Under the pieces are notes generated by a model, which saw only the letters and a list, made by a program, of their open reading frames with translations, did not search any database and was not told where the DNA came from. 64,000 nt of DNA from NCBI GenBank assembly GCA_016707445.1, contig JADJHR010000001.1:1-64000 (forward strand). Reading direction: 5' to 3'. The translations under genes were made by a program, and so were the position numbers. The first letter of the stretch is position 1; the number at the start of each line of letters is the position of its first letter. The stretch comes from Rubrivivax sp. (lineage in GTDB: Bacteria; Pseudomonadota; Gammaproteobacteria; Burkholderiales; Burkholderiaceae_C). Shown here one piece after another: positions 7,625 through 17,706 of this stretch.

Positions 7625-7800
7625 TCCTGCAGCTTGAAGAACAATCACAAGCGTGCGGAGCCAGGGCAGGTGCCGCCGACCAACGGCCTGCCGGGCACGC
7701 CCGGCGGCTCTCTTTAATGTGGGCTGTCAGGCGCGCCCAAACCCGCAAGGGTCTGGGCAACGCTCGCAGGCAATCCTGGGTACGAGTGGTCGGCAGCGGG
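7625..7800 (-). ncRNA. Candidate IS110 bridge RNA
   Basis: The untranslated leader of the recombinase contains two strong hairpins. One has 7-bp arms at 7690-7696 and 7699-7705 (2-nt loop); the other has 9-bp arms with one G-U pair at 7736-7744 and 7749-7757 (loop GCAA). Between them lies CCACATTAA on the minus strand, the same nine bases that end both tandem copies of the element's right end. IS110-group elements are known to encode a bridge RNA in this place, with loops matching donor and target DNA. The call is inferred from position and structure, and the ends are guesses. Confidence 0.35.
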
Positions 7801-7893
7801 TCAACTTAGCGATCGCGGTCCAAAGTGCCATCAAAAATTCGACCAACCTCTACCCGCGCTGGCCCGCACACTCGCCAGTGTCTTCCATCATCC

Positions 7894-7908
7894 AGGGTGA
7901 CCCGCCTG
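7894..7908. repeat. Left copy of a 15-bp target-site duplication
   Basis: AGGGTGACCCGCCTG directly precedes the left terminus of the IS1202/ISNCY-type element and recurs exactly at 9430-9444 directly after its right terminus. A long duplication of this kind is compatible with IS1202-like elements, which are known for long target repeats. Confidence 0.8.
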
Positions 7909-9429
7909 TGTGAGCCCCAAACGGTAGTGTCCCCTTCGCCCCAGATAGAAGTGTCCCCTTGCGAGCAGCGAGGAGACAGAGGTGTGCGAGATGGGGGAGA
8001 GGCTGATGAGTCAGAAGGAAGCGCAGCGGTACGCGGTTGTGCAGCGGCTGGTGGCGAGCGAGATGAGCCAAGCGCAGGCTGCGCTGGTATTGGGTATATC
8101 GGTACGGCAGGTCAAAAGGCTGTGCCGGCGAGTTCGCGAGCAGGGCCAGCGGGGCTGGTCTCGCGCAAGCGCGGCGTTCCGAGCAACCGGCGGATCGCGC
8201 CCTTGGAGCGCGAGCAATTCGTCGCGCTGGTGCGCCAGCACTACGCCGACTTCGGCCCCGAGCTGGCGCGCGAGACCTGGCGCGAGATCCGGCTTTGTCT
8301 ACAGCACCGAGACGCTCCGCGGCTGGATAATCGAAGCCGGGCTGTGGAAGGCCCGGCTGCGCCGGGCCAAGCGCGTGCACAGCCCGCGCGAGCGCCGCGC
8401 CTGCGTGGGCGAGTTGGTGCAGATCGACGGCAGCCACCACGACTGGTTCGAGGGCCGTGCTGACAAGTGCTGCTTGATCGCCTTCATCGACGACGCTACA
8501 GGCCAGGTGCTTGGCGCGAAGTTCTCGCCACAGGAAACCACCGAGGCGTACTTCGCCGTGCTGCACGAGGTCGTACAGCGCCACGGCGCGCCGTTGGCCC
8601 TGTACAGCGACCGCCACGGCATCTTCACCAAATCCGACCCCGAAGACCCCAAGCCGACGCAGTTCGAGCGCGTTGCTGCAGCTTCACATCGAGCCCATCT
8701 GCGCCCACGCCACAAGCCAAGGGCCGGGTGGAGCGGCTGTTCCAGACGCTGCAAGACCGCCTGTGCAAAGCACTGCGGCTGCAAGGCATCGCAGGCATCG
8801 AGCAAGCCAACGAATGGCTGGGCACGTACTTGCAACAGCACAACCGGCGCTTCGCCGTGGCACCGCGCGAGGCGGCTGATCTGCACCAGCCCTGGCGCGG
8901 CACGAGCCAGGCGCTGCGCAGATTGCGCGCTGCACCACCAGCGTCAACTCAGCGCCCAGGGTGCTTGCCGCTTCGAGGGCAAGGTGCTGCAAATCGAGCC
9001 CGCTCAGCCGCACGCGCCAGCAGCGCGCGCGATGGTCGACATCGTGCAGCATGCTGACGGCGAACTCGGCCTGAGTTACCGGGCGGCGCTTGCGGCACCG
9101 GCAATTCGCTTGTCATGAGCACCTGAGCCGGGGCAAAGGAGCTGACGCCAAGACGCTGGACGACAAACTCAAGCCGCTGCGCAGGGCCGCCGACCCTGAG
9201 CGCGAGCGGCTGGCCCTCGAAGTCGGAACTGGCGTTCCAGGACAGCCAGCGCGCACACGGCGTCTATCGACCAGATACACCACCCATCGTGGCGGCGCGC
9301 GTTGCGGCGGGCCGCTCCGGGCTTGGCCCTGCGCAGCCCGCCGCAACGCAAAAGCGGCCCTGACCTCCGCCGCCCTCAAGGGACATCTCTATCTGGTGCG
9401 AAGGGGGACATTTCTACTTTGGGTTGACA
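7909..9429 (+). mobile_element. IS1202/ISNCY-type insertion sequence, 1521 bp, with decayed transposase
   Basis: The ends form an imperfect inverted repeat of about 50 bp. The left begins TGTGAGCCCCAAACGG and the right, reverse-complemented, begins TGTCAACCCAAAGTAG; both then carry GTCCCC-CTTCGC-CCAGATAGA and a second ATGTCCC/GTGTCCC block. A 15-bp direct repeat flanks the element exactly. The size fits the family. The transposase has several frameshifts, so the copy cannot move by itself. It inserted between the IS110 element and the desulfhydrase gene. Confidence 0.85.
7982..9118 (+). pseudogene. ISNCY/IS1202-type transposase, multiply frameshifted
   Basis: Joining three frames recovers a typical transposase. 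It starts with MSQKEAQRYAVVQRLVASEM and a helix-turn-helix (GISVRQVKRLCRRV), continues with KRGVPSNRRI and HYADFGPELARE, then has the catalytic-core text GELVQIDGSHHDWFEG, IAFIDDATGQVLGAKF, LYSDRHGIF and AKGRVERLFQTLQDRL. Frame changes occur near 8150, 8285, 8665, 8715 and 8925. The family motif normally reads RGRPSNRR and LDGSHHDWFEG. C-terminal coding may continue to about 9240. At least five breaks make this an old pseudogene unless the base calls are poor. Confidence 0.85.
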
Positions 9430-9444
9430 AGGGTGACCCGCCTG
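9430..9444. repeat. Right copy of the 15-bp target-site duplication
   Basis: An exact match to 7894-7908, abutting the TTGACA terminus of the element. It marks the right insertion boundary 39 bases before the stop of the desulfhydrase gene, so the insertion did not damage that gene. Confidence 0.8.
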
Positions 9445-9483
9445 GGTCATGAGACTTAGCGCTTCAGGACCGGCGCGCCGCGC

Positions 9484-10488
9484 TCAGAGACTCGGCGCGA
9501 GCGCGTGCTCGTAGCCGAACAGCGCGACCGAGCCGCCGGTGTGCAGGAACACGACGTTCTCGCCCTTCTTGAAGATGCCCTTCTTCACTTGGTCGATAAG
9601 GCCGTCGGCACCCTTGCCCGAGTACACGGGGTCGAGAAGAATCCCCTCGTTGCGCGCGAACATCTTCACGGCGTCCACCATGCCCGGGGTCGGCATGCCA
9701 TAGCCCGGGCCGACGTAGTCGCAGTTGGCCATGACATCACCACGGGCGACGGTGCCCGCGGCGCCGATGGCTTCAGCGACCTTCTGGGCCAGCTTGAAGA
9801 CATTGCCTTCCTGGGCCGCCTGGGGCGCGCGCACGCCGATGCCGAGCACACGGATGCCGGAGTGCATGGCCTGCAGGCCCGCCACCAGCCCGGCCTGGGT
9901 GCCCGAGCTCCCCGTGGCGTGCACCACCCAGTCGATCTTGAGCTCGAGGTCGTTGGCCTGCGACACCAGTTCGAGCGCGCAGTTCACATAGCCGAGCGCG
10001 CCGGTGACGTTGGATCCGCCGCCGGGAATGATGTACGGCTTGCCCGACGCGGCACGGACCTCGACGGCCACCTTGTCCATCTCGGCGGCCATGTCGCTGC
10101 CACCGGCGACGACGCGAATCCGGGCGCCGAACAGCTTGTCCAGGAGCACGTTGCCGGACTCGCGGTAATCGTGTTCCTTTGATCCGGTCCGGTCCTCGAG
10201 AATGATCTCGCACTTCATGCCGAGCTTGCAGGCCGCGGCAGCGGTCTGGCGGGCGTGGTTCGACTGCGTCGCACCCTGCGTGATCACCGTGTCGGCGCCC
10301 TGCACCGAGGCCTCGGCCATCAGGAACTCGAGCTTGCGCGTCTTATTGCCACCGGAGGCCAACCCGGTGCAGTCGTCGCGCTTGATCCACAGGTTCGCGC
10401 CGCCGAGCGCCCGCGTCAGGTTGTCCATCGGCTCCAACGGCGTCGGACCATGGCCGAGGCGAATTCGGGGAAAGCGGGCGAGATGCAT
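9484..10488 (-). CDS. PLP-dependent D-cysteine desulfhydrase / L-cysteate sulfo-lyase family
   Basis: A 334-residue fold-type II PLP enzyme of the ACC deaminase/D-cysteine desulfhydrase family. The start MHLARFPRIRLGHGPTPLEP, the PLP lysine in GGNKTRKLEF (Lys52), TQGATQSNHARQTAAAA and LDPVYSGKGADGLID are all present. Members release sulfide from D-cysteine (DcyD), sulfite from L-cysteate (CuyA) or deaminate ACC. The MHL(A/S)RFPR opening and the VFLHTGG ending resemble CuyA and DcyD more than ACC deaminase, but the substrate cannot be fixed by eye. It is the last gene of the minus-strand amide/peptide-uptake operon, 56 bp after the amidase, and lies beside two insertion sequences. Confidence 0.82.
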   Translation of the reverse strand: MHLARFPRIRLGHGPTPLEPMDNLTRALGGANLWIKRDDCTGLASGGNKTRKLEFLMAEASVQGADTVITQGATQSNHARQTAAAACKLGMKCEIILEDRTGSKEHDYRESGNVLLDKLFGARIRVVAGGSDMAAEMDKVAVEVRAASGKPYIIPGGGSNVTGALGYVNCALELVSQANDLELKIDWVVHATGSSGTQAGLVAGLQAMHSGIRVLGIGVRAPQAAQEGNVFKLAQKVAEAIGAAGTVARGDVMANCDYVGPGYGMPTPGMVDAVKMFARNEGILLDPVYSGKGADGLIDQVKKGIFKKGENVVFLHTGGSVALFGYEHALAPSL

Positions 10489-10544
10489 GGAAGGTCCAAT
10501 GGCGGTCTGTGGGATTCGAATCAGGGTCGGCGAGGCGGCGAGCC

Positions 10545-11908
10545 TCAACCCGCGAGTGCCGCTGCGCGGCCGATGATGGCTTCGATCGTCGCGGCGACCG
10601 CGAGCAGGCGGCGATCGTGGCTCGGTGCGGCGCAAAGCTGCAGTCCGGCGGGCCAGCGGGCGCCGAGATGCTGCATCGGCAACGAGATGCCGCACTGGCC
10701 GAACAAGTTGGCCGGGCGCGTGTTCTGGGTCGTCACCCGGTTCCAGGCCGCGACGTCGTCGACGCCGCGGAAGTCGGTGCAGGGCGCTGGCAGCTTGACG
10801 ACCGTCGGGCTGAGCCAGCCGTCGATGCCTTCGGCGCGCTCGCCGATCAGGGTGGTGAGCGCCTGCTGCCGCGACGCGAGGCGCACGTATTGGTCGGCGC
10901 GCAGCTCAAGGCCGCCACGCACGCGCGCCGCCACCACCGGATCGATGATCGACTCATTGGCCAGGAATCGATCGCGGCCGACGAAGGCCAGCCACTCGGC
11001 GGTGACAAGCCGGCCGAAGACCTCTTCGATCTCCGCTGCTTCCGGCAAGGCGACCTCGCGGATGGCCACGCCGGCGTCGCGCAGAAGCTCGACCGCACGC
11101 GTGAAACAGGCCTCGACCTCCGGCTCGATATTCTGGAAGAAATGCGCGCCCGGCAACGCCAGCACGAGCTGCGACGGCAGCGGCGCTTCAGCCACGGACA
11201 CGCCGGCGAGCGCGGCATGCACCACGCGCAGATCGGCGACGCAGGACGTGAACACGCCGATGCTGTCCATCGCGCGCGAGAGCGGGAAGATGCCGTCCTG
11301 CGGCCAGTGATCGGTCGTCGACTTGTAGCCGACGACGCCGCACAGAGCCGCCGGCCAACGAACGGAGCCGCCGGTGTCGGAGCCGAACGAGAAGGCGCAC
11401 AGGCCGGCGGCCATGGCCACTGCCGAGCCGTGGCTGGAGCCGCCCGTCATGCGTGGCACGCCGAGGTCGCACGGGTTCCACGGGGGTGGCCGGCGGAGGT
11501 TGAAGCCGCCGAGCGCGAACTCGGTCGTCGCGGTCTTGCCGAGGATCACGCAGCCGGCGCGCTGCAGCTGGTCGACGAAGCGGCCCTGCGGCGGCACGAG
11601 GTCGGAGATGTCGACGTCGCTGCCCGCGGTGGTCGGCATGCCGTCGACGCTGAAGAGGTCCTTCACCGCGATCGGCACGCCCATCAGCGGCCCGAGGTCG
11701 ACGCCGGCCGTGAGCAGCTGGTCGAGCGCCGCGGCGCGCGCCAGCGCCCGCTCCGCGTCGACGAAGGTGTACGCGTGGAGCTTCGCGTCGAGGGTCTCGA
11801 TGCGCCTGAGCAGGTTGCGCGTGGCCCCGAGCGCCGACGCTTCGCCCGAGCGCAGGCGCCGCGCGAAGGTGGCGAGCGGCGTGTCGTGAAAGGGGGAGGC
11901 GGGAAGGT

Positions 11909-11912
<4 letters not shown>
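10545..11912 (-). CDS. Amidase (amidase-signature family)
   Basis: A 455-residue hydrolase of the Ser-cisSer-Lys class that cleaves carboxylic amides. Lys84 in VPIAVKDLF, the serines of MTGGSSHGSA (about 159) and DTGGSVRWPAALCG (nucleophile Ser183) form the catalytic triad. The usual GGSSGGSA motif has His in place of the second Gly pair. The ATG overlaps the stop of the upstream ABC ATPase gene (ATGA), so the two are translationally coupled. An amidase next to a dipeptide-type ABC importer suggests that imported amides or peptide-like compounds are hydrolysed in the cytoplasm and passed to the adjacent PLP enzyme. The substrate is unknown. Confidence 0.88.
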
Positions 11913-13558
<1,646 letters not shown>

Positions 13559-13562
<4 letters not shown>

Positions 13563-14386
13563 AGCGTGCGCAGGCGCGGGTTGAGCGCGTCGTTGAGGCC
13601 TTCGCCGACCAGGTTGATGGCCATCACGGTGAGCAGGATCGCGATGCCCGGGATGGCGCAGACCCACCACGCCGAGCGGATCGCGGTGCGGCCGGCGCCG
13701 ATGATGAAGCCCCAGCTCATCACGTTCGGATCGGAGAGGCCGAGGAACGACAGGCTCGACTCGATCAGGATCGCCGTGGCCACCATCAGCGAGGCGGTGA
13801 CGATGATCGAGGACAAGGTGTTGGGCAGGATGTGGCGCAGGATGATCCGCGAGTGGCTCATGCCCATCGAGATGCAGGCGAGCACGAATTCACGGTCGCG
13901 CATGGCGATGAATTCGCCGCGCACGAGGCGCGCCATCGGCGGCCAAGACACGACGGCGATGGCGAGTATGACGTTGCCGATCGACGGCGTCAGCACCGCC
14001 AGCAGCAGGATCGCGAAGAGGAAGAACGGGATCGTCTGGAAGATCTCCGTCAGGCGCATCAGCCACGAGTCGATGCGGCCGCCGTAGTAGCCCGCGAGGC
14101 CGCCGATCGTGACGCCAACGAGCACCGCGATGGCCGTCGCGACGAGGCCGATCAAGAGCGTCGTGCGGGCGCCGTAGAGAAGTGCGGCGGCGAGATCGCG
14201 GCCGAGCTGGTCGGTGCCGAACAGGTACTCGCCGAACGGCGCCTGGAACGGCTTGCCGATGAGACTGAAGGGGCTCGCCGGATGGATCGCTGGTGCCAGC
14301 AGCGCGAAGGCGGTTACCGCCAGCAGGATCACCAGCCCGAGCACGGCCGGGCGGTGGCGGACGAAACGCTTCAGGAAGGCGCGCAT
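13559..14386 (-). CDS. ABC transporter permease, DppC-like
   Basis: A 275-residue inner-membrane permease of the oligopeptide/dipeptide (OppBC) family. It begins with one TM helix after MRAFLKRFVRHRPAVLG, has the family segment FGTDQLGRDLAAALLYGART, and the EAA loop VLACISMGMSHSRIILRHILPN that docks to the ATPase. Length is normal. The last codon overlaps the ATPase start (ATGA) and 10 bases separate it from the DppB-like gene, indicating one transcript. Confidence 0.92.
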
Positions 14387-14396
14387 CGGATCAGCC

Positions 14397-15383
14397 TCAG
14401 TTCAGCTCGATGCGCGGATCGAGCAATGAATATGAAAGGTCGACGAGCAGGTTGACGACGACCACGAGGCAGGCCGAGATGAAGAAGATGCCGAGCAGCA
14501 GGTTGATGTCGCGCGCGAACAGCGACTCGTAGGCGAGCAGGCCTAGGCCCGGCCAACCGAACACCGTCTCGACGACGACGGCACCGCCGAGCAGGCCGCC
14601 GAACTGCACCCCGGCCATCGTGAGCACCGGCAGCACGGCGTTGCGCAGGACGTGGCGGCGGGCGATCTGCCGCTCCGTCAAGCCCTTGGCGCGGGCGGTG
14701 GTGACGTAGTCCATCGCGTACTGGTCGAGCACCGAGGCGCGCATCAGCCGCGTGTAGAGCGCGATGTAGAAGAGCGACAGCGTGAGCGCCGGCAGCACCA
14801 AGTGATGCGCGATATCGCCGATGCGGGTCCAGCCTTCGTTGAAGGCGCCAATCTGCTCGATGCCACTGGTCGGAAACCAGCCGAACTTGATCGAGAACAC
14901 CACGATCGCCATCAACCCTGCCCAGAACACCGGCGTCGCGTAGGCCACGATGGCGAGCATCGATAGCATGTGATCGGACCAGCGGTTGACGTTTCGCGCC
15001 GCCACCGCACCGAGCGCGATGCCGCTGCCGACCGAGATGGCGAAGACGGTCAGCATCAGCAGCAGCGTCGGCCCGAGCCGGCCGAGGATGAGGTCCGTCA
15101 CGGCCATGCCATGCCGGAACGAATAGCCGAGATCGAGCGTGGCGACGCGCTTGAGGTAGACGGCGAGCTGCACGTAGGTCGGCTGGTCGAGGCCGAACTT
15201 CTGGCGCAGCTGGACCATGTACTCCGGCGTCGCCGCCCCGGCCTCGCCGGCGAGCACGTCGGCGGCGTCGCCCGGCGCGAGGTGCAGCAACGCGAAGTTG
15301 AGCACCACGATGACCAGGATCGTGACCACGCCGAGCGCCAGGCGCCACGCGACGTAGCGCACACCTCGCATCAAGCCGCTCAT
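14397..15383 (-). CDS. ABC transporter permease, DppB-like
   Basis: A 328-residue permease with the classic DppB features: an N-terminal helix (LALGVVTILVIVVLNFALLH), LAPGDAADVLAGE, the LDLGYSFRHGMAV segment and an EAA loop at TTARAKGLTERQIARRHVLRNAVLP. It pairs with the adjacent DppC-like protein to form the channel of a binding-protein-dependent importer. It starts 22 bases after the stop of the substrate-binding gene. A peptide, nickel or amide-type substrate is possible, and the attached amidase favours amides. Confidence 0.92.
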   Translation of the reverse strand: MSGLMRGVRYVAWRLALGVVTILVIVVLNFALLHLAPGDAADVLAGEAGAATPEYMVQLRQKFGLDQPTYVQLAVYLKRVATLDLGYSFRHGMAVTDLILGRLGPTLLLMLTVFAISVGSGIALGAVAARNVNRWSDHMLSMLAIVAYATPVFWAGLMAIVVFSIKFGWFPTSGIEQIGAFNEGWTRIGDIAHHLVLPALTLSLFYIALYTRLMRASVLDQYAMDYVTTARAKGLTERQIARRHVLRNAVLPVLTMAGVQFGGLLGGAVVVETVFGWPGLGLLAYESLFARDINLLLGIFFISACLVVVVNLLVDLSYSLLDPRIELN

Positions 15384-15405
15384 CGCGAGCCGCCCGCCGT
15401 CGCGC

Positions 15406-16659
15406 CTACTTGGCCAGCCAGGCCTGATCGAACGCCGAGTAGAGGCCGAGCGGGCTCACCAGCCAACCCTGCAGTTTCTTGTTGGAGACGGTCAGGAAAT
15501 CGAGCTCCATGACGTAGATGATCGGGGAGGCGTCTACGATGTCTTTCTGCAACTGGTGATAGAGCTCGTTGCGACGCTTCTGGTCGATCTCGACGGTGGC
15601 CTTGTCCATCAACTCGTCGGTCGCCTTCGAACTCCAGCCTGTCTCGTTCACGAACACCGTGCCCGGCTTGATCATCTTCGAGTGGTAGAGCCGGTGCACG
15701 CCGATGACCGGGTCGGCCAGCGTCTGGATCCAGTTGCTCGTCATCGTGTAGTCGTAACTGGTGTAGACGCGGCGCAGCCAGGTCGGCACGTCCTCGTAGC
15801 GCAGGTTGACCTTGATGCCGACTGGGGGCGGCGCCCGCTGGGGGCCGCCAAGCGGCGCCGTCCCCCGCGTATGGCGTGACGTCGTGGGTGATCTCGAAGC
15901 GCGTGCCGTCGGCCTTCTTGGGATAGCCGGCCTCGTCGAGCAGCTTGTTGGCGAGCTCGACGCCGTTGGCCACGTTGTAGCTCTTGACGTCGGCGGTGTA
16001 GAGGCCGTTGGCCTTGAAGTTCGAGCTGATCGGGCCGGTCGCGGCCTTGCCGAAGCCGAACCAGACGTTGTCGATGATGAACTTGCGATCAATCGCGTAG
16101 GCGACGGCCTGGCGAACCTTGACGTTGTCGAACGGCTTGACGCGCGTGTTGAGATCGAGCTCGACGATCGGCGACTGCATCTCGTAACCCTTCGCCGTGA
16201 CGGCGATGTCCGGCAGCGCCTGCAAGCGCTTGACGTCGAGCGGCGGGATCGAGTTGAAGCCACCGATCTGCACCTCGCCGGTCTCCAGTGCGGCAGCGCG
16301 GGTGCCGCCGTCGCCGATGAAGCGGGCGACGATGCGGTTGAGGTAGGGACGGCCGGGCTTGCGATAGTCCGGGTAGCGGTCGAACCGCATGTACTGGCCC
16401 TTCTGCCACTCGACGAACTTGAAGGGGCCGGTACCGATCGGCTTGTTCGCGTTCGGGTGGTTGGCGATGTCCGAGCCGGCTTGGGCAGCATCGGCGATTC
16501 GCCCGGGGGCCCGCCGCGGGTAGGACCCGGTGCGGGCCCGGCCTGGCCCGGCCACGGCTGGGCGGCCTGGTGGGCGGGGCCTGGCCCCGGGCCAGGCGGG
16601 GGAGGGATCGCCACTGCCGCGAAGGCCATTTGCTTCGCCCGTGAACCAAGACTACCCAT
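15406..16659 (-). pseudogene. ABC substrate-binding protein (SBP_bac_5 family), broken by G/C-rich inserts
   Basis: A periplasmic binding protein of the dipeptide-binding family. Recognisable parts are the start MGSLGSRAKQMAFAAVA of a signal peptide, NKPIGTGPFKFVEWQKG, VRQAVAYAIDRKFIIDNVWF, KLLDEAGYPKKADG and, after a frame change near 15850, GIKVNLRYEDVPTWLRRVYT to the end FDQAWLAK. Between the signal peptide and NKPIGTGPF only about 60 codons of Pro/Gly-rich nonsense remain, where about 150-170 residues are expected. Frame breaks coincide with odd G/C-only patches (15821-15870 and 16500-16625), so an assembly problem is likely and the original gene may be intact. Confidence 0.8.
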
Positions 16660-16888
16660 TGAATCTCTCCCTGTGGGCGGGGCGGGCCGGCGGGGGGGGG
16701 GCGCCCGCCCGCATTCCCTCAATGGCTACCCGTGAATCCGTCAACTTGGTCATTCATATGACCTGGATGTGTAGTCCGGAGGTGCACCGTCGTGCGTGTT
16801 TTCGGACGTGAAAGCACCCTCGCGGTGCGCCGCGAGACATTGCAGACTGCACGCAATGACGCGATCCATTGAGACCCTGGGCGCGGCC

Positions 16889-17581
16889 TCAACACACCAG
16901 GAACTTCTCCACATACAGCGCGCGCGCCCGGTTCATGTGCGTCCGCGTCAGCGCATCGAGTTGCGTGCGGTCGCAGGCCCTGATCGCGGCAACCATGGCC
17001 GCGTGCTCGGCGCATGCGAGCTGCTGCGCTTGCGGATCGGCGATGCCGTAGGCGCGCGCCGGAAAACTGATCCAGTCGTGCAGCCGGATCGATTCTTCGA
17101 GATACGGGTTGTCGCACAGCCCGAACAACAGGCGGTGGAAGGCCATGTTGGCACGATGGATGGCGATCAGATCGCCGCTGGCCACCGCCTGGCCGTGCAC
17201 CTGCGCAGACTGTTCGACTGCCGCCAGACGTGCAGCGTCAACGGGCAAGGGCATGATCGCCACCGCAGCGCCATGCAAGACGGCTCGAAACTGGTACAGC
17301 GCATGCAGACTGCTTTCGTCGAAACGCCGGACATGCGCGCCAAGGTGCGGTGGCTTGACCACCACGCCCAGCCGCTGCAGCTCAGTCAGTGCCGCGCGCA
17401 CGACGTGGCGCTTGGCGTCGTAGTCCTCCATCAGGTGGTCTTCGATCAGGCGATTGCGAGGCAGGATGCGGCCGCGAATGATGTCGGTCTCGATGGCCGC
17501 AATCACCGCAGCCACCTGCGCAGGCAGCAAGGCATGCGGGAAGGCACCCGCCGTGGCGCCGGACGTTTTGCTGGGGCTCAT
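16889..17581 (-). CDS. GntR-family transcriptional regulator (FadR/FCD subfamily)
   Basis: A 230-residue repressor-type regulator. The winged helix spans about residues 20-85 (IIRGRILPRNRLIEDHLMED, RAALTELQRLGVV). The C-terminal FCD ligand domain contains HRANMAFHRLLFGLCDNPYL and HAAMVAAIRACD, including the histidine and aspartate positions that bind a metal or carboxylate effector in the family. It is divergent from an aldehyde dehydrogenase-dehydrogenase-Bug gene set, which it probably controls through the 17.6-17.7 kb intergenic region. The inducer is probably a carboxylic acid, inferred from the family. Confidence 0.88.
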   Translation of the reverse strand: MSPSKTSGATAGAFPHALLPAQVAAVIAAIETDIIRGRILPRNRLIEDHLMEDYDAKRHVVRAALTELQRLGVVVKPPHLGAHVRRFDESSLHALYQFRAVLHGAAVAIMPLPVDAARLAAVEQSAQVHGQAVASGDLIAIHRANMAFHRLLFGLCDNPYLEESIRLHDWISFPARAYGIADPQAQQLACAEHAAMVAAIRACDRTQLDALTRTHMNRARALYVEKFLVC

Positions 17582-17610
17582 GGGGATGGGATTGGTGGCG
17601 GCATTGTTAT

Positions 17611-17624
17611 CGATAGTTCTATCG
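17611..17624. promoter_or_regulatory. Candidate GntR operator palindrome
   Basis: CGATAG-TT-CTATCG is a perfect 6-bp inverted repeat in the 125-bp divergent region between the GntR gene and the aldehyde dehydrogenase gene. It lies 30 bases from the regulator start codon, as expected for an autoregulatory site. Confidence 0.4.
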
Positions 17625-17706
17625 CCGATCTTGGCGACAACGTGCTCGTTGTGATTCGCCTGCGCGCTGCCTAGACTGCCGACACCATTTGATCCCAGGA
17701 CCCTTC

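Larger units (their letters stand above)
6210..7800 (-). mobile_element. IS110-family insertion sequence (boundaries approximate)
   Basis: The element is an intact DEDD recombinase gene with a structured non-coding leader of about 180 bp upstream and a short right end, present twice in tandem. IS110 elements lack long inverted repeats, and none is visible, so the outer limits are estimates. The right limit is probably 6307 for one copy or 6210 including the duplicate. The leader side ends somewhere near 7720-7810. The element lies beside a truncated higB on one side and a second IS on the other. Confidence 0.7.

Noticed and set aside
7714..7722. TTAATGTGG at 6211, 6307 and 7714 as a 9-bp target duplication of the IS110 element
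   Set aside because: It would place the left limit between the two leader hairpins and leave a leader too short for a bridge RNA. A guide-sequence explanation seems better, although this alternative remains possible.
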